Below, piece by piece: positions 1 through 11,569 of a stretch of DNA of 64,000 bases. This stretch comes from Capsicum annuum (Eukaryota > Streptophyta > Magnoliopsida > Solanales > Solanaceae). Position 1 is the first letter of the stretch; the number at the start of each line of letters is the position of its first letter. The stretch spans positions 115,301,502 to 115,365,501 of the forward strand of contig NC_061120.1 of NCBI RefSeq assembly GCF_002878395.1, in the 5' to 3' direction. A program made the position numbers and the translations under genes. The notes under the pieces were generated by a model. The model was not told the DNA's origin. It worked only from the letters and a program-made list of their open reading frames with translations, and did not search any database.

Positions 1-2245
1 ATGACTTGTGGCTAGGGGTGAAAGGCCAACCAAGATCGGATATAGGTGGTTTTTCGCGAAATTTATTTCAGTAGAGCGTATGATGTCGATGGCCCGAGGT
101 AGAGCACTCAATGGGCTAGGGTGGCCTTATTTCACCTTACCAACCCCAGGGAAACTCTGAATATAGGCCTAGATTATTTGTATAGACAGACTTTTTGGGT
201 GCTAAGATCCAAAGTCGAGAGGGAAACAGCACAGATCATACGCTAAGGTCTCTAAGCAATCACTTAGTAGAAAAGAAAGTGATCGAGCAATGACAACCAG
301 GAGGTGGGCTTGGAAGCATCCATCCTTTGAAGAAAGCATAATAGCTCACTGGTCTAGCTCCATGGCACCGAAAATATATCAGGGCTCAAGTGATTCACCG
401 AAGCGACGAGACCTTAAAATCTGCTTTTTCAAGTCACAGTAGCAAAACATTTTGTCAATCGGGGAAGGTTTTTGGTGACAAGACCTAGAGATATCAGAAG
501 TGAGAATGCTGACATGAGTAATGAAAAATCCTGTGAAAAACACGATCGCCTACCAATGGAAGGTTTTCTGCATTCAGTCAATCTACGCAAAGTGAATCGG
601 TCCTTAAGGAACCCCCGAAAGGGCCTAGTCTGATGGGTACACAAAAGTGATGAAGTTGCTTTGACTACAGATCCATGCCTGTCTGTTGGAGCAAATTGGA
701 TAATTGGGCCAAGGGCTGCCCCCTCTTCCTCTCACTCTCTTTTTCCTAATATGAACCTTGAGTCATCAAAGTCTTTTTTACTCGGCCTGGCTCGGTCGCC
801 CTACGCGACTGGTGCTTCAAAAGGTGAAAATCTCGGTCGTAGTTTGGTGACCTATCTTCAGTAGGGGCCTTTAGTCTTTTGATTAGAGTATGGGTCACGA
901 GAGTGCAGAGCGTACTGCCCTGCCATAGTCATGAGTCTGTTTATAGTCGCGACTGTTGTCATAGTCAACAAGGTTGAAACTTCCAGGAAAAAACTTTGAA
1001 TTGGGAGGGCGATCCTCCCGGTGAACTGACCGTACCCCAAATCAACACAGGTGAACAAGTAGAGTATACTATGGCGCTTGAGAAAACCATGTCGAAGGAA
1101 CTCGACAAAATGACCCCGTAACTTCGGGAGAAGGGGTGCTCTCCTATCTTTTGATTAGGAAAGTAGCACATACCAGGGGGTGGCGACTGTTTATTAAAAA
1201 CACAGGACTCTGCTAAGTGGTAATACGGTGTATAGAGTCTGACACCTGCCCGGTGTTGGAAGGTCGGAAGGAGAAGTGTTATAAGCTTTGAATGAAAGCC
1301 CTGGTAAACGGCGGTAGTAACTCTAACTGTCCTAAGGTAGCGAAATTCCTTATCGCATAAGTAGCGACCTGCACGAATGGTGTAACGACTGCCCTACTGT
1401 CTCCGACATGGACCCGGTGAAATTGAATTCTCCGTGAAGATGCGGAGTACCAACGGCTAAATGGTAAGACATAACTATAGCTTCACAGTGACAACCTTAA
1501 TTAAATATGTAGGATAGATGGGAGGTGGTGACACACAACGACCAATCCTGAAAGACCACTTTTTTATCTAAGGACGCCTAACCGCCGCACCGATCATTCG
1601 GGGAGAGGAGGGACACTACAAGAAGGGTAGTTTATCTAGGGCGGATGCCTCCTAAAGAGTAAAGAGGTGTGTGAAAGTAGGATCAAGCTAAGATTTTGCT
1701 CGTGAGTGTAATGGTATAAGCCTGCCTGACTGTGAGACCGACTGGTTGAACAGAGATGAAAGTCGTCTATAGTAATCCGGGAGTCCCATATGGAAGGGCT
1801 CTCGCTCAACGGATCAAAGGTACGCCAGGGATAATAGGATGATTACTCCCAAGAGCTCTTATCGACGAAGTCATTTGGCACCTCGATGTCGACTCATCAC
1901 ATGCTGGGGTTAAAGAAGGTCCCTAGGCTTCGATTGTTCACTGATTCAAGTGGTACGTGAGTTGGCTTTAGAACATCGTGAGATAGTTTGGTTCTTATCT
2001 ACCATTGGTATAAAAGGGAGAACTGAGAGGAGCCAACCCTAGTACGAGAGGACTGGGTTGGGGTAACCTATGGTGTACCGGTTGTTATGCCAATAGTAGT
2101 GCCGGGCAGCTAAGTTGGTATGGAAGAACTGCTGTGCCATGGGAAATCTTTCTCTATACAAGTTCTCGGATGAGATTTTTGAATAGAACTTCGATAGGCG
2201 AGAGGTGTAAGCACCGCGAGGTGTGAAGCGATCTCGTACTAAATG
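1..2245 (+). pseudogene. rrn26: Mitochondrial 26S (large subunit) rRNA, 3' part, nuclear copy
   Basis: This is the 3' two thirds or so of a plant mitochondrial large-subunit rRNA gene; the 5' part lies outside the window. Landmarks in order are the GACTTGTGGCTAGGGGTGAA block at the left edge, the near-universal CTGTCCTAAGGTAGCGAAAT block near 1328, the decoding and peptidyl-transferase region around 1800-1950, and the sarcin-ricin loop AGTACGAGAGGA at about 2041. The 3' end comes shortly after GATCTCGTACTAAA near 2240. Many positions that are normally invariant are changed, mostly C to T or G to A, and there are small deletions, for example near 1465-1480. That decay, and the nuclear retrotransposons on the same scaffold, argue for a nuclear copy rather than a working mitochondrial gene. 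The small open frames inside it are meaningless. Identity as 26S rRNA is very secure; pseudogene status is an inference. Confidence 0.93.
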
Positions 2246-5200
2246 AAACTACTTTCACTTTCCATAACAAAGATGAAAGAAAGTCAAGTGATCTATGCTT
2301 TATGTGTAGTTCCACTTATTCGTTCCCTTCTTCTATTAGTAGCGCCTCTTCTACTAGTTCAACTTGGTCGGACGCGCAAAGCGCTCTACCTGAGTGAACT
2401 CAGTTATTTGATGACATCTGCAAAAATAGCGCGGAGTTGCTTTGACTCAGAGGTAGAGAATTACCTACCGAGTGGAACATAGCAGATCTTATTCAGGCTG
2501 TTATGGGAGACGAGGCTCTTCAAATTCCAGGACACCTTCAAACTACCTATTACGATGTTTTTTTAAGGGGGTCTTCCAGTTGGCTTTTAGAAGATCTCTC
2601 GAATTTTCTAGATTTAACCTACAATGTCCTCTAGTATAAGGGTACTTAGTGGATCTCTACACCACTTTCTTTCTATTCTATAACGGAGGGTCCACGTTAA
2701 ACAGATTAGGCTCACAGAGTACTTCAAGGCTGGAGTGAAGAGCCACAAAAAAACCTATCAGGAACTGTATAAAAAGGGGTCGAGAATTACATAGATCTGA
2801 GACTTTCCTTCCTTGGTCTGGGAGGTAAGTTATGTAGGCGTACAACTCTTCCGGCAGTTGTATTCAATCACGAATTACCAAAGAATTGATTAGTAGTATG
2901 TCTGTGCCAGAAGACCTTCTTGCAAATAATTTCTATTCAGTGTGCCGCGAGTGGCTTCTCAATGAATAAGCTGCGATTGCTCTTGTTGATACAGTTTCAT
3001 TTTTTTAGGCAGTTTCGTATTCTAATGATCCCGTCTTACCTGATGATTAGGATTTGCTTTCCCTATTTGAAAAAAAGAGATCTGTGTCACTCTCACTATG
3101 TTTCACACATGAAATTCTACTACTTTCAAGGGCTCAAATAGATTGATTTGAGAACTTGTTTCAGGGTTGCCCCCGTGGGAGAACTTTCATAATCTCTTTC
3201 GCTCTTGGATCTAATTCTCTGCTTAGTGACTCGATCTCTCTTTATTTTAAAGCTTGTGCAAAGCGGTAACTATCTGAAGGCCTCACACCACCGCTAGTTG
3301 AACCTTCTTCGGTCTCTTTCAGCGGCGAGCTTACCTTTTTTATTAGTATTGAATTTATGTCATTGTCACTCATCATCCTTGTTAGAAAAGGAATAAGAAA
3401 CTCTCTTTATAGGAGGGGAAGGTCATATTTAGGAAAAATTGACCAAAATTCCTCCACAACGGATGGACTGATCTGAAGAGCGGAGACTTGATTCGATATT
3501 TATAGTTGCTATAGGTTAGGGCTTCTATCGTGCTATTCTATTTCTATAGAGAGGTAGGCGACAAAGACAAGGGATCTCTCTCGCTATGGATAGTTGCTGT
3601 TTGCGAGAAGCGTCTGTTCCACTTTATCCTTTCAGTAATTATATTGAATAAAGACAAATTGATCCACTGGTATTTCGATGCTCGATCTACACTTCTCAAA
3701 ATCTCACTCACAATATATGGCTCACTTAGGGATAGAAAGATAGGATTCTTCATACAAAGCTAACCGAGAACCTTCTTTCCAAACTCGCTCGACACACAAA
3801 AGAAAAGACGAAAGACGAGAATCAACGCAAGTATCAAAACACTTAATAGACATAGAAGAGTAAAAGAAATGCTTCCTAGCCTACCGAAAACTCGGTTGAA
3901 GCTAGTTAGGTCCACCGGTCAGTCAAGTGTTGACACCGAATTAGGTTTGACCTTCCTTCTCAATGTTCGGATGAACATGCATTCTTTTATCTACAGTATG
4001 GTAGAGTATGGTAGACTTATAACCAATCAAATTGGAAACCTTAATTCGAGAGATCAAACTAGCAAGGATAATATCATAAAGTCGGAGAGGAAGAAGAATG
4101 TCATCATAGAGGGATCAGCGTGTAAACTTGAAGGGTTAGGGAACTCCTTTAGCTCAATAATGAAAGTTAGGGTCAATCGGAGGAGACCCAAACAAGTCAT
4201 TAAGCTATTGGATGGATCCTCCTAACTGTAGTTACTTAAGGTCGAGTAGTAGACGGGTGAGGCCCACAGTTCTAATAGGTTTTCACTTGAGCTTTCCGCA
4301 GCAAAGCAAGTCTACAAGCCACTGCAGTGAGGTTATAGGTCTGATTTATTTCTCGTATTGAGATCTTAGAATGCTATAAAAGCCTCCTGCAATGTTACTT
4401 TAGATAGAGGTATTTTCTGTATAAGATTGGCATCCCCATTCGTTGGTTACTTAGTACTTAGGTAGTGAGTTCCGATCTTAGTAGGCTTTATTCCCATCCC
4501 TCGTAAGAACATAGGTTTTTTTCCTTCAGTTTCTGCTCTCCTTGCTTTAACTAAAGAACTACCTTTAACTTTAAGTAGGACTCTAATAGCTCTACCTTAG
4601 AATGAGTTAGATTTCCTGCAAAAAGGAATGGCAAGACGCTAAAGACATGGCTATGAGACTAGTGTAATCAGGTAATCGACCAAGTAATCCACATATATGA
4701 TAAAAGATCATTCCAGCCCTAGTGTACTTATCCACTGGCATTGAAGGAGAAGAATGACAAGGTCTGCTTCTACAGTAAGGATTGCCGCTTAGTCCAATCC
4801 AAGAGCAAACAAGGGATGCCTCATTAAGCAAGAACCTGAGCTAAGAGCGGGGCAGTTCAATTAAGGTATAGAGAAAGCTCCAAGAAGCTACCATTGATCA
4901 GCCTTATTCAGGCACATCAATCAAAGATCTTGCTTACCAGATAACTTTCCTGGTGAAGGAGAGAAAGTTTGACAAGCTAAGAAAGTCTAGTTGAAAGCAG
5001 GAACTCAGACTGTGACGACTATTTTCACTAGTTTCAAAGGCTTGATTGAACCTTGGGATTGAATCTGGATAGGGAGTGCCCTCGTAAATACTAAAACCTC
5101 ATTACGCTGAAAATAGTAGAGGTGCGACAGCGCTTTGGTAGTGAGTGAAACTTACTTTCTGTCTGGTTAGTAGGAATTTCTTGCCTGCTAAGGGATTAGT

Positions 5201-6680
5201 CCAAGTTAGATCGAGAAGTAAGACTTTGTAATTAAAGTCGGGGGGGATGAATAGATAAATTCTCTTCCATGTAGCGCTAAGAAGCAAGTTCTGACAGCCT
5301 ATGATGAAATAGCACAAAATAAAAAAGGGCTACGTGAATAATAGTGTTAGTAGTTCGTGAGGCTAATTTTGAGCTAGATAGTGGATTGATGTTCACTGTA
5401 GCACTATCTGACCTTAAAGGTTAAGTTAGTGTACCATGAACTCATCCCACATATTTTGGATGTTGTGGCATTAGTTATCTTGCTACATTCTATTACCGGT
5501 TGACATCATTTTGGAAAACTTTGATTCCGGTTACTGCTTGTTAAATTCTGTTAAGTTCTTTGTCAAATACTAACTGATTTGAATCCATATTCTTTGGGGG
5601 TCTAACTTTGGTTGTTCTTTCCTTCGAGCTAAGATAGACCCTATCAAAAACTAGTTCCAGAAGCATCTTTCATTAATCTCGACCTAGACTGATCTTTGTT
5701 CTGATGATGATAAAACATCATCAATTTGTATAGTATATATACCACCGAGCCCTCTTTTTGTACCATTTTATTCTTTCTAAAAGAGGGCCTGGAACTGGGC
5801 TCTCTTCACAGCCCCTAAAGGCGTTAAAAAGAGATTTAATCAGCCAGCGTAATAACTTCAATCAATAGAAAAATCTATCAAGACCAAAAACAAAGAATAC
5901 CATCTCCTAGGGAGTTTTTTTATTTTGCATATCTTGACTTGAGAATTCTCCTCACGCTTTTCCATCACGATTTTCTCTTCGAGAACACTCGCCTCGTCGA
6001 TTCTTCCCCTCGTTCCTTTTATCTTGGACATTGAGATGTTCATCCAAAGCATTCTTTTCTACCCTATGTAGGTAACAGATGCTACGGAGCTGTAGGCTTA
6101 AGACCTAAGGATATTTCGTTGACGGGTGATTGGGTCTTAGAATCCTCAGGAAAGTGTAAGCACCTGTATACAATTTTGATTTTGCTTTCTATATATAGAT
6201 ATGGATTTCTCTTGATGGAATATACCAAGGAAAATCTTCTTTTTAGAACCACAACTCAGTGAAGTAGGCGACAATTGCTATTAGGGTCTATCTTAAGGCA
6301 TTGGCTCTCTAAAAAATGGATTTCCTATCGTTGCATGGGTTCCTTTTTGTATAAAACATATTGACTACAAATTGAACTAAATAAAGAATGTTGACTGTTC
6401 GACAACGTGAAGACCACAATCTCGACTTAGAATAATCAAATGCCCATCACGAGTCACATGGGCACCCCCACCAGGTAGAATAGTTGTATATCCCCATCAA
6501 GATCTAACTCTAAGAGGATACTATTCATTTCTTCTTCATACTGCTGCTCTCTTTGGAGACTAAACAATGGAAATAATACGTAACAGTAAGCCAAGTAACG
6601 ATAATAAGAAAGACTAGGGTATAGCTATTTAAATCCTCGGTCGAAATTATCCAACATCAAATTGTATAAGACCTTAGTGA

Positions 6681-7480
6681 TTAACCCAGCGTGTGGGATC
6701 CCAACTTCCGTAATAGAACAATTAATTCCATTTTAGTCATTGGTATCTTTAAAAAGAATAAAACTAAGGATATTACGTAGCTATCATGCACCAAGGGTGC
6801 CATCTTTCGTAAAATTCTTTTATGAGGAATAGTACCTTGTGAGGGTGCTAGATTCAAGATAAAAATAGTTAGTTTCTTCCCCACTCCACCTAATTTGGCA
6901 AAGAACTTATGGAAATCTTTGGGAAAACCACACGACTTCTCCAGAAAGATAGATGAACGCATAAAACAACTATTCAACATATGCACCAGAGCGATTAAAA
7001 GGAGAGCATCCCTTTCACCGGGACAAACAACCCATTTATGATCAGGGTCCCCTGGCTGACATAAAGTTTCAACATAAAAAGAAATTGCATCGTCTTTGGG
7101 AATACTTAATAACTTAAGTGAGGACAATGCATACTTCTCTTCTGAGATAAGAATGATTATATCACATACGCTTAAAGGGGGCAACGAAAATAGATCACCA
7201 AGTTTAGCATAGACATATAATATTGACCGGGCAAGTTTCTGTGCGGAGCATGAATAAGGTGGATTTTTCCGTGGGTCCTCACCATCTGAATCAATTCAGA
7301 ATGAACAGTGTCTCTATTTGGCTTTGTTATTATTACAGTGTTATCTGCACCCAGCCAATAAGTAGAGATATGGAGAGAGGGGACAGCTTTGTTGCAGACC
7401 TTTCTTTGTTTTCTTTTATGAACTCCACTAGTCGTCCATGGATTATAGGGGCTTTCCATTGTATATAAATACAATTTCAT
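6681..7480 (-). pseudogene. Unassigned ORF pair, possibly one broken gene
   Basis: Two minus-strand open frames, 7480-7172 (102 codons) and 7184-6681 (167 codons), overlap by 13 bases in different frames. This suggests one frame of about 265 codons broken by a single-base indel. The second has hydrophobic stretches near its start (CDIIILISEE) and near its end (VISLVLFFLKIP), and otherwise mixed composition with several cysteines. I do not recognise the product. A plasmid- or virus-derived mitochondrial ORF is possible, but no diagnostic motif can be pointed to. The length is unusual for random sequence in this region, which is the only support for a former gene. Confidence 0.3.
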
Positions 7481-7984
7481 ATCCTACTCTGGAAATCCCA
7501 TTTTCCTTAAGCATATAGAAACCTATGATTCCAATTTCCATATGCTGCTGCTTTGGTGAATTTAGTGATCATGGCTGGCTCACCTGATCTATCAGCTGAG
7601 TAGTAAGCCTCCTTGGGATAATTATCAATATCTCTTCCTATCAAAATGAGATTAGGAGGGCGCCCTTTTTAAAGAGCTAGCCTGTCTTTCAATAGAAACT
7701 ATTGGCAATTGCCTTAGTCATTCTCTTATATAGTGTAGTCCCCATAGCAATGGGCCTCGGTCTAGTTAGGTTTTGCTTTTTTGGGAATCATTGCTAGGAA
7801 TAAGGATTGAATTGCACCTGGTTTGCTCCTGTTTGACTTCAATTACCATATGGAAATGGAGATCGTCCAATATTATGTTCCAGCACTGCCCCTGAATTAA
7901 TCAACCAAGTAGAAATTAAAGTTCAGTTGGAATCCATATAGTGACGTAGTTTTTTACTATGAAGAGTCCCCTATTGATGATACA

Positions 7985-8026
7985 GAACTTACTGCCCCGC
8001 CCTTTATAGTCGCGACTGTTGTCATG
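7985..8026 (+). repeat. Short duplicated piece of rrn26
   Basis: The block TTTATAGTCGCGACTGTTGT, followed by CATG or CATAG, occurs here and inside the rRNA gene near 939-962. In both places a TACTGCCC-GCC block lies just upstream. This is a small dispersed repeat typical of plant mitochondrial genomes. It lies far too deep in the spacer to be part of the rRNA gene. Confidence 0.6.
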
Positions 8027-9269
8027 GAAAAAGAATTTATTTTCTATCAAAGAAGCATGCTTAACACAGCCTATAGCATAAAGGCATTCGAGCTGCGTCT
8101 AAATGAAATATTGGGCAAGGGCCCATACTCTCTCTTCTATGGATATGCTATCCCTTCCGGCTATGGTATGGGGAAGGAGAGGTGAGATCTACTCATTGAT
8201 TTTATATTAGATGAGCGGCCGTACTATGATCGTTTGGGAGACATGGGCCCACGCGCTACACACAAGAATGAATTGTTATGCGGTTGGTAAACTCTTTCCT
8301 TTCTGCGGGCAGCCTATCAAATCGGATCACGTATTTTGGAATATGTCATTACATCATGTATATGTATTCGTTTTTCTATTTTTTTGGATGTTCCTGCTCG
8401 TACCCAGATAGAGAATGGATACAACTCCCCCTCTCCCCATTCGACCGTCCAAATAGGCCGGTCGTTCTAAGTTTTAGGGTTAGGTCGGATAGGACCAGAT
8501 CCAATCGAATCTGATCGTAGCTTCGAGTTCAGGTGTTGTACTGCGGCCGGACCAGAAAGGAGGGGGACAGCGAACCTCCTTCCAAGAGGCCAAGGTTGCT
8601 TGCTAACTCTCATCCACTTGTTAGAAGGAAGTGTAGCTTGATTATCGGGGGGAATCAATGGGAAGGAAAAAAGAAAGTAGATTATTCTATTTCATCCTTT
8701 GGTAAGGATTGGTTTTTTGTTCAAGGGTATGTTAAAAACCATTGTCTTTTCTTTATTTGTATCACCGAGACACCCGAAGAGCCAGTAATATGTACCTCGG
8801 GAGCCCCGGCCCATTCAAATCAAAATAGAACGAGCACCTACGACTAAGGGGAATGGAATGTCAACCATAGTGTGAGAGAATCTTATAATACGAGGGCTAG
8901 TGACTGGTCAAGTCATTAAACTTAGTCATTTTGATCAACATGGCTGCAAGTGGATTGGGTTTATGGGTTTAAACTGGTACGACCAAAGTCGTGGCTACTT
9001 CAACCCAAAAAAGGGCGACCCCCTATTCAAACCAAAAGAAGTACCTCACCTCACTTACGAAGAAGTTGTTGGAGCTGGGCTCCGAACTATGAGAGTTTTC
9101 TTTTTATCTTTCTCAGAGTGGTCTAATCAAATAGGGGATCAGACCACTCCTGGTGTTTTAACTAGTCATTAATGGTTGGCTTAATTAGTACCCTTTCAGT
9201 ATGTGTTGCGAACACTTTCATTTTTAGCCTCTCATCTTCTCTAGAGAAAAACTCGAACGGATAGAACAG

Positions 9270-11569
9270 ATGGTCCAACTACATAACTTTTTCTTTTTCA
9301 TTACTTCCATGGTCGTGCCTCATGGCACGGCAGCACCTGTATTATTGAAATAGTTCGTCAGTAGAGATGTTCCCACAGGTGCCCTTTTTTCCAATGGTAC
9401 TATAATTCCTATTCCTATCCCTTCATTCCCTCTTTTGGTCTATCTATATTCCAGGAAATTCATACGCTCTGCGGATGGAGTAAAAAGTGGAGTCTTGGTC
9501 AAAGCAAGCTGCCCTATTCTATTACCAGACATAATTGGGAGAAGCACATCAGAAACTAGAGCTAGAAATGCTTTATTTCGTTTTATTCCCGTTCTTTATT
9601 TCCTTCTTCTCGAATCCAATGGGGACTTCTCATATTTAGAATCTTTCTGTGGTGTGCTCCGTTTACTATTCTTTCATACTTTCTTCTTTTTACCATGCCA
9701 TAGGTCAGAGAAGCCTAAGCGGGCGCGGAGAAGGAAAGGCCAAACACTTCGGCCTAACGGGAATGAGCAACAACGAAATAAGAAGATGATGTGCCTCGGG
9801 CACCCCCATTTAGAAAGAAGGGTCAAAGTTTTTGGGCCTATAGCTTTCCCCATCCCCCCTTCGTCGGGCGGTGCTTGTGTGGAGGGTGCGCCACCTGAAA
9901 TCGGGCTTGAAGCTCTTACCTTACCAACAAGCCGAGAGCTGATGGTTGTTGGTCACGAATACTATCAAAAAGCTCCTATGAAGATGAATATTTCATATGG
10001 AGGAGTGTGCATCTTTATGTTGGGTGTTCTTCTATCGTGTGACCCGGCGGCTTATGTGCGACCTGTGGCCCACGCCTCTTATTTGTTTAGGGCGGGCAGC
10101 GTGAACTCTAATTCGATTCGGGTATTCAATCCTGCCGCTGAGATGCTCAGTTGACTCCTTAACCTTGATAGGAAGATGGCTTATTCAATAATTCATGCAT
10201 AAGGGTAAGGAACTTTGGATGAACTAATGCGAATGGGTGTAAGCCTCACTGCTCGGAAACACCCAGTGCTAACCACACTGAGAGACACAAAAGCGTAGGT
10301 AACGCCAGGTTGCGAAGTAGTGTTAAGCATCCCTAGCGGTACAAAAAGAGGGGTCATGATGATATCATCTATGTCCATACTGCTCCTCATGGAGTAGATC
10401 CTGTATCTAACCAAGTCTTTGACCAGGGAATGGGAGAATTCCCACTACCACTGGCAAGCCAGCCGGGCTGTGAGCGCGGTGGGAACGGGCTTCCCAAGAA
10501 GCCAACCTGGGCTGGGGTCAGCATAGAATGAAGGGGACGGCCCTAATCTTGTGTTGGCTTTGCCAACATATTGGGTTACGAGCGAAGAAAAGCAGATGTG
10601 GGGACTCGGGTCGGGGCACAGCGTAACTAAGAGAGCCATTCCATTTAGGGCGAGACAAAATAGGCGGGCAGGGGCGGTCTGGTGTCTGAACCAATTGGTC
10701 AGACGACGACTACTTCACTTATTATTTTAGTATTAGCCGCCTATCCCGGAATGGAATGGGATGGAATATAAAGAACGTGAAGCGCTAGCACTACAGGGTT
10801 GGTTTTTTTAGGGGGATAGGCTTGTGAAGAAGCAAGCTTATCCCCGCCCCGACTGGCTGTTGCTAGATTTCCCCACCTCTTCTAAACTTTCCCTAGTCTT
10901 TGGCCCAAGCTGTATGAGGCAAAATCTCAACCCACTTACGGTTCGGAGGCCAAGCCCCACCCCAGCAGTAAGGGTGCGGCTTAGGTCAACTAACATAAAA
11001 AAGATAGAGTTCACTCAACGATTGCCTTTGGGTTCCGAACTCCATATGGGGAAGGAGCGTTGTTGTTTGCGAGGTCTTGATCATTTACATGGACCCACTT
11101 TTCATTCCATTTGTAGGAATTCGATGATCTATAAACCGTCCCTAACGAGCGATCGGCTCATGTTTGAGCATGATGAATCACTTCGTGCCGACTTGTTGCC
11201 AATCCACTTTCTGGCCTCATATGAGAATGGAAAACTGGAGCATTTTATCCATCGGTGGATGAAGAATCACAAACATAATAATTTCTGGTTGACCATGTTC
11301 CCAGAAAAAAGATACTTTTGAGAAAGGACGAGCAAGACTGAAGTGGCTATACATACAAATCTATTTATGGATCTATATGCTTTGATTGGAACTGGAAGTT
11401 CCAAAATAGGTGGCTGGTATACCACAATAATAAAACTTCCTTTTATTTTTTTATTCGGATCGGATTTATGTTGGCTTCATTGGGAAGCTCACGTAGTTTG
11501 TTACGTTAGCTCCAAAAGGATAAGTTGCGTTGGAATTGATAAAGTTCCGTGGAGTTCATAATTGCATAA
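9270..11569 (+). pseudogene. ccmFC: Cytochrome c biogenesis protein CcmFC (two exons), nuclear pseudogene
   Basis: The predicted product matches mitochondrial CcmFC, a membrane protein of the system I haem lyase that attaches haem to c-type cytochromes. Translation from the ATG at 9270 starts MVQLHNFFFF and runs through RKFIRS, RARNALFR, SYLESFCGVL and the exon 1 end VCIFMLGVLLS. Exon 1 is 9270-10036 and exon 2 starts at 10991 with FTQRLPLGSELHMG and LTMFPEKRYF. The whole gene length is present. It is dead: codon 28 is TAG where the family has tryptophan (9351-9353), a TGA at 11319-11321 replaces arginine after KRYF, and a one-base shift near 11445-11455 puts the last 40 or so codons out of frame. 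The TAG cannot be repaired by the C-to-U editing used in plant mitochondria. It may look intact in automated annotation because a 239-codon frame starts at 9435. Confidence 0.92.
10037..10990 (+). other. Group II intron of ccmFC
   Basis: The intron starts GTGTGACCC, fitting the group II 5' consensus GUGYG, and ends in AC (TTAGGTCAAC), fitting the AY 3' consensus. It interrupts a serine codon after two bases. A domain V-like hairpin lies at about 10905-10950: it opens AAGCTGTATGAGG, is followed by AAAATCTCAACCC, and closes with CTTACGGTTCGGAGGCC. The length of 954 nt is in line with my recollection of the family. No maturase frame is seen inside. Its two ends and part of domain I closely resemble the rpl2 intron at 25259-27217. 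Confidence 0.85.

Larger units (their letters stand above)
2246..9269. other. Mitochondrial-type spacer without recognised genes
   Basis: About 7 kb between rrn26 and ccmFC has the balanced base composition and AAG/CTT-rich texture of plant mitochondrial intergenic DNA. No standard mitochondrial gene was recognised. It holds short open frames that may be remnants of mitochondrial ORFs: about 2360-2632 (broken by stops), 3869-4225 (118 codons), a minus-strand pair at 6681-7480, and 8533-8847. It also holds a second small copy of an rrn26 segment near 7985-8026, and a segment at 5258-5305 repeated at 41438-41485. I see no tRNA or promoter that I can defend. Confidence 0.6.

Noticed and set aside
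429..1171. Several 60-70 codon open frames on both strands within 1-1171
   Set aside because: They lie inside the mitochondrial 26S rRNA gene and have no coding meaning.
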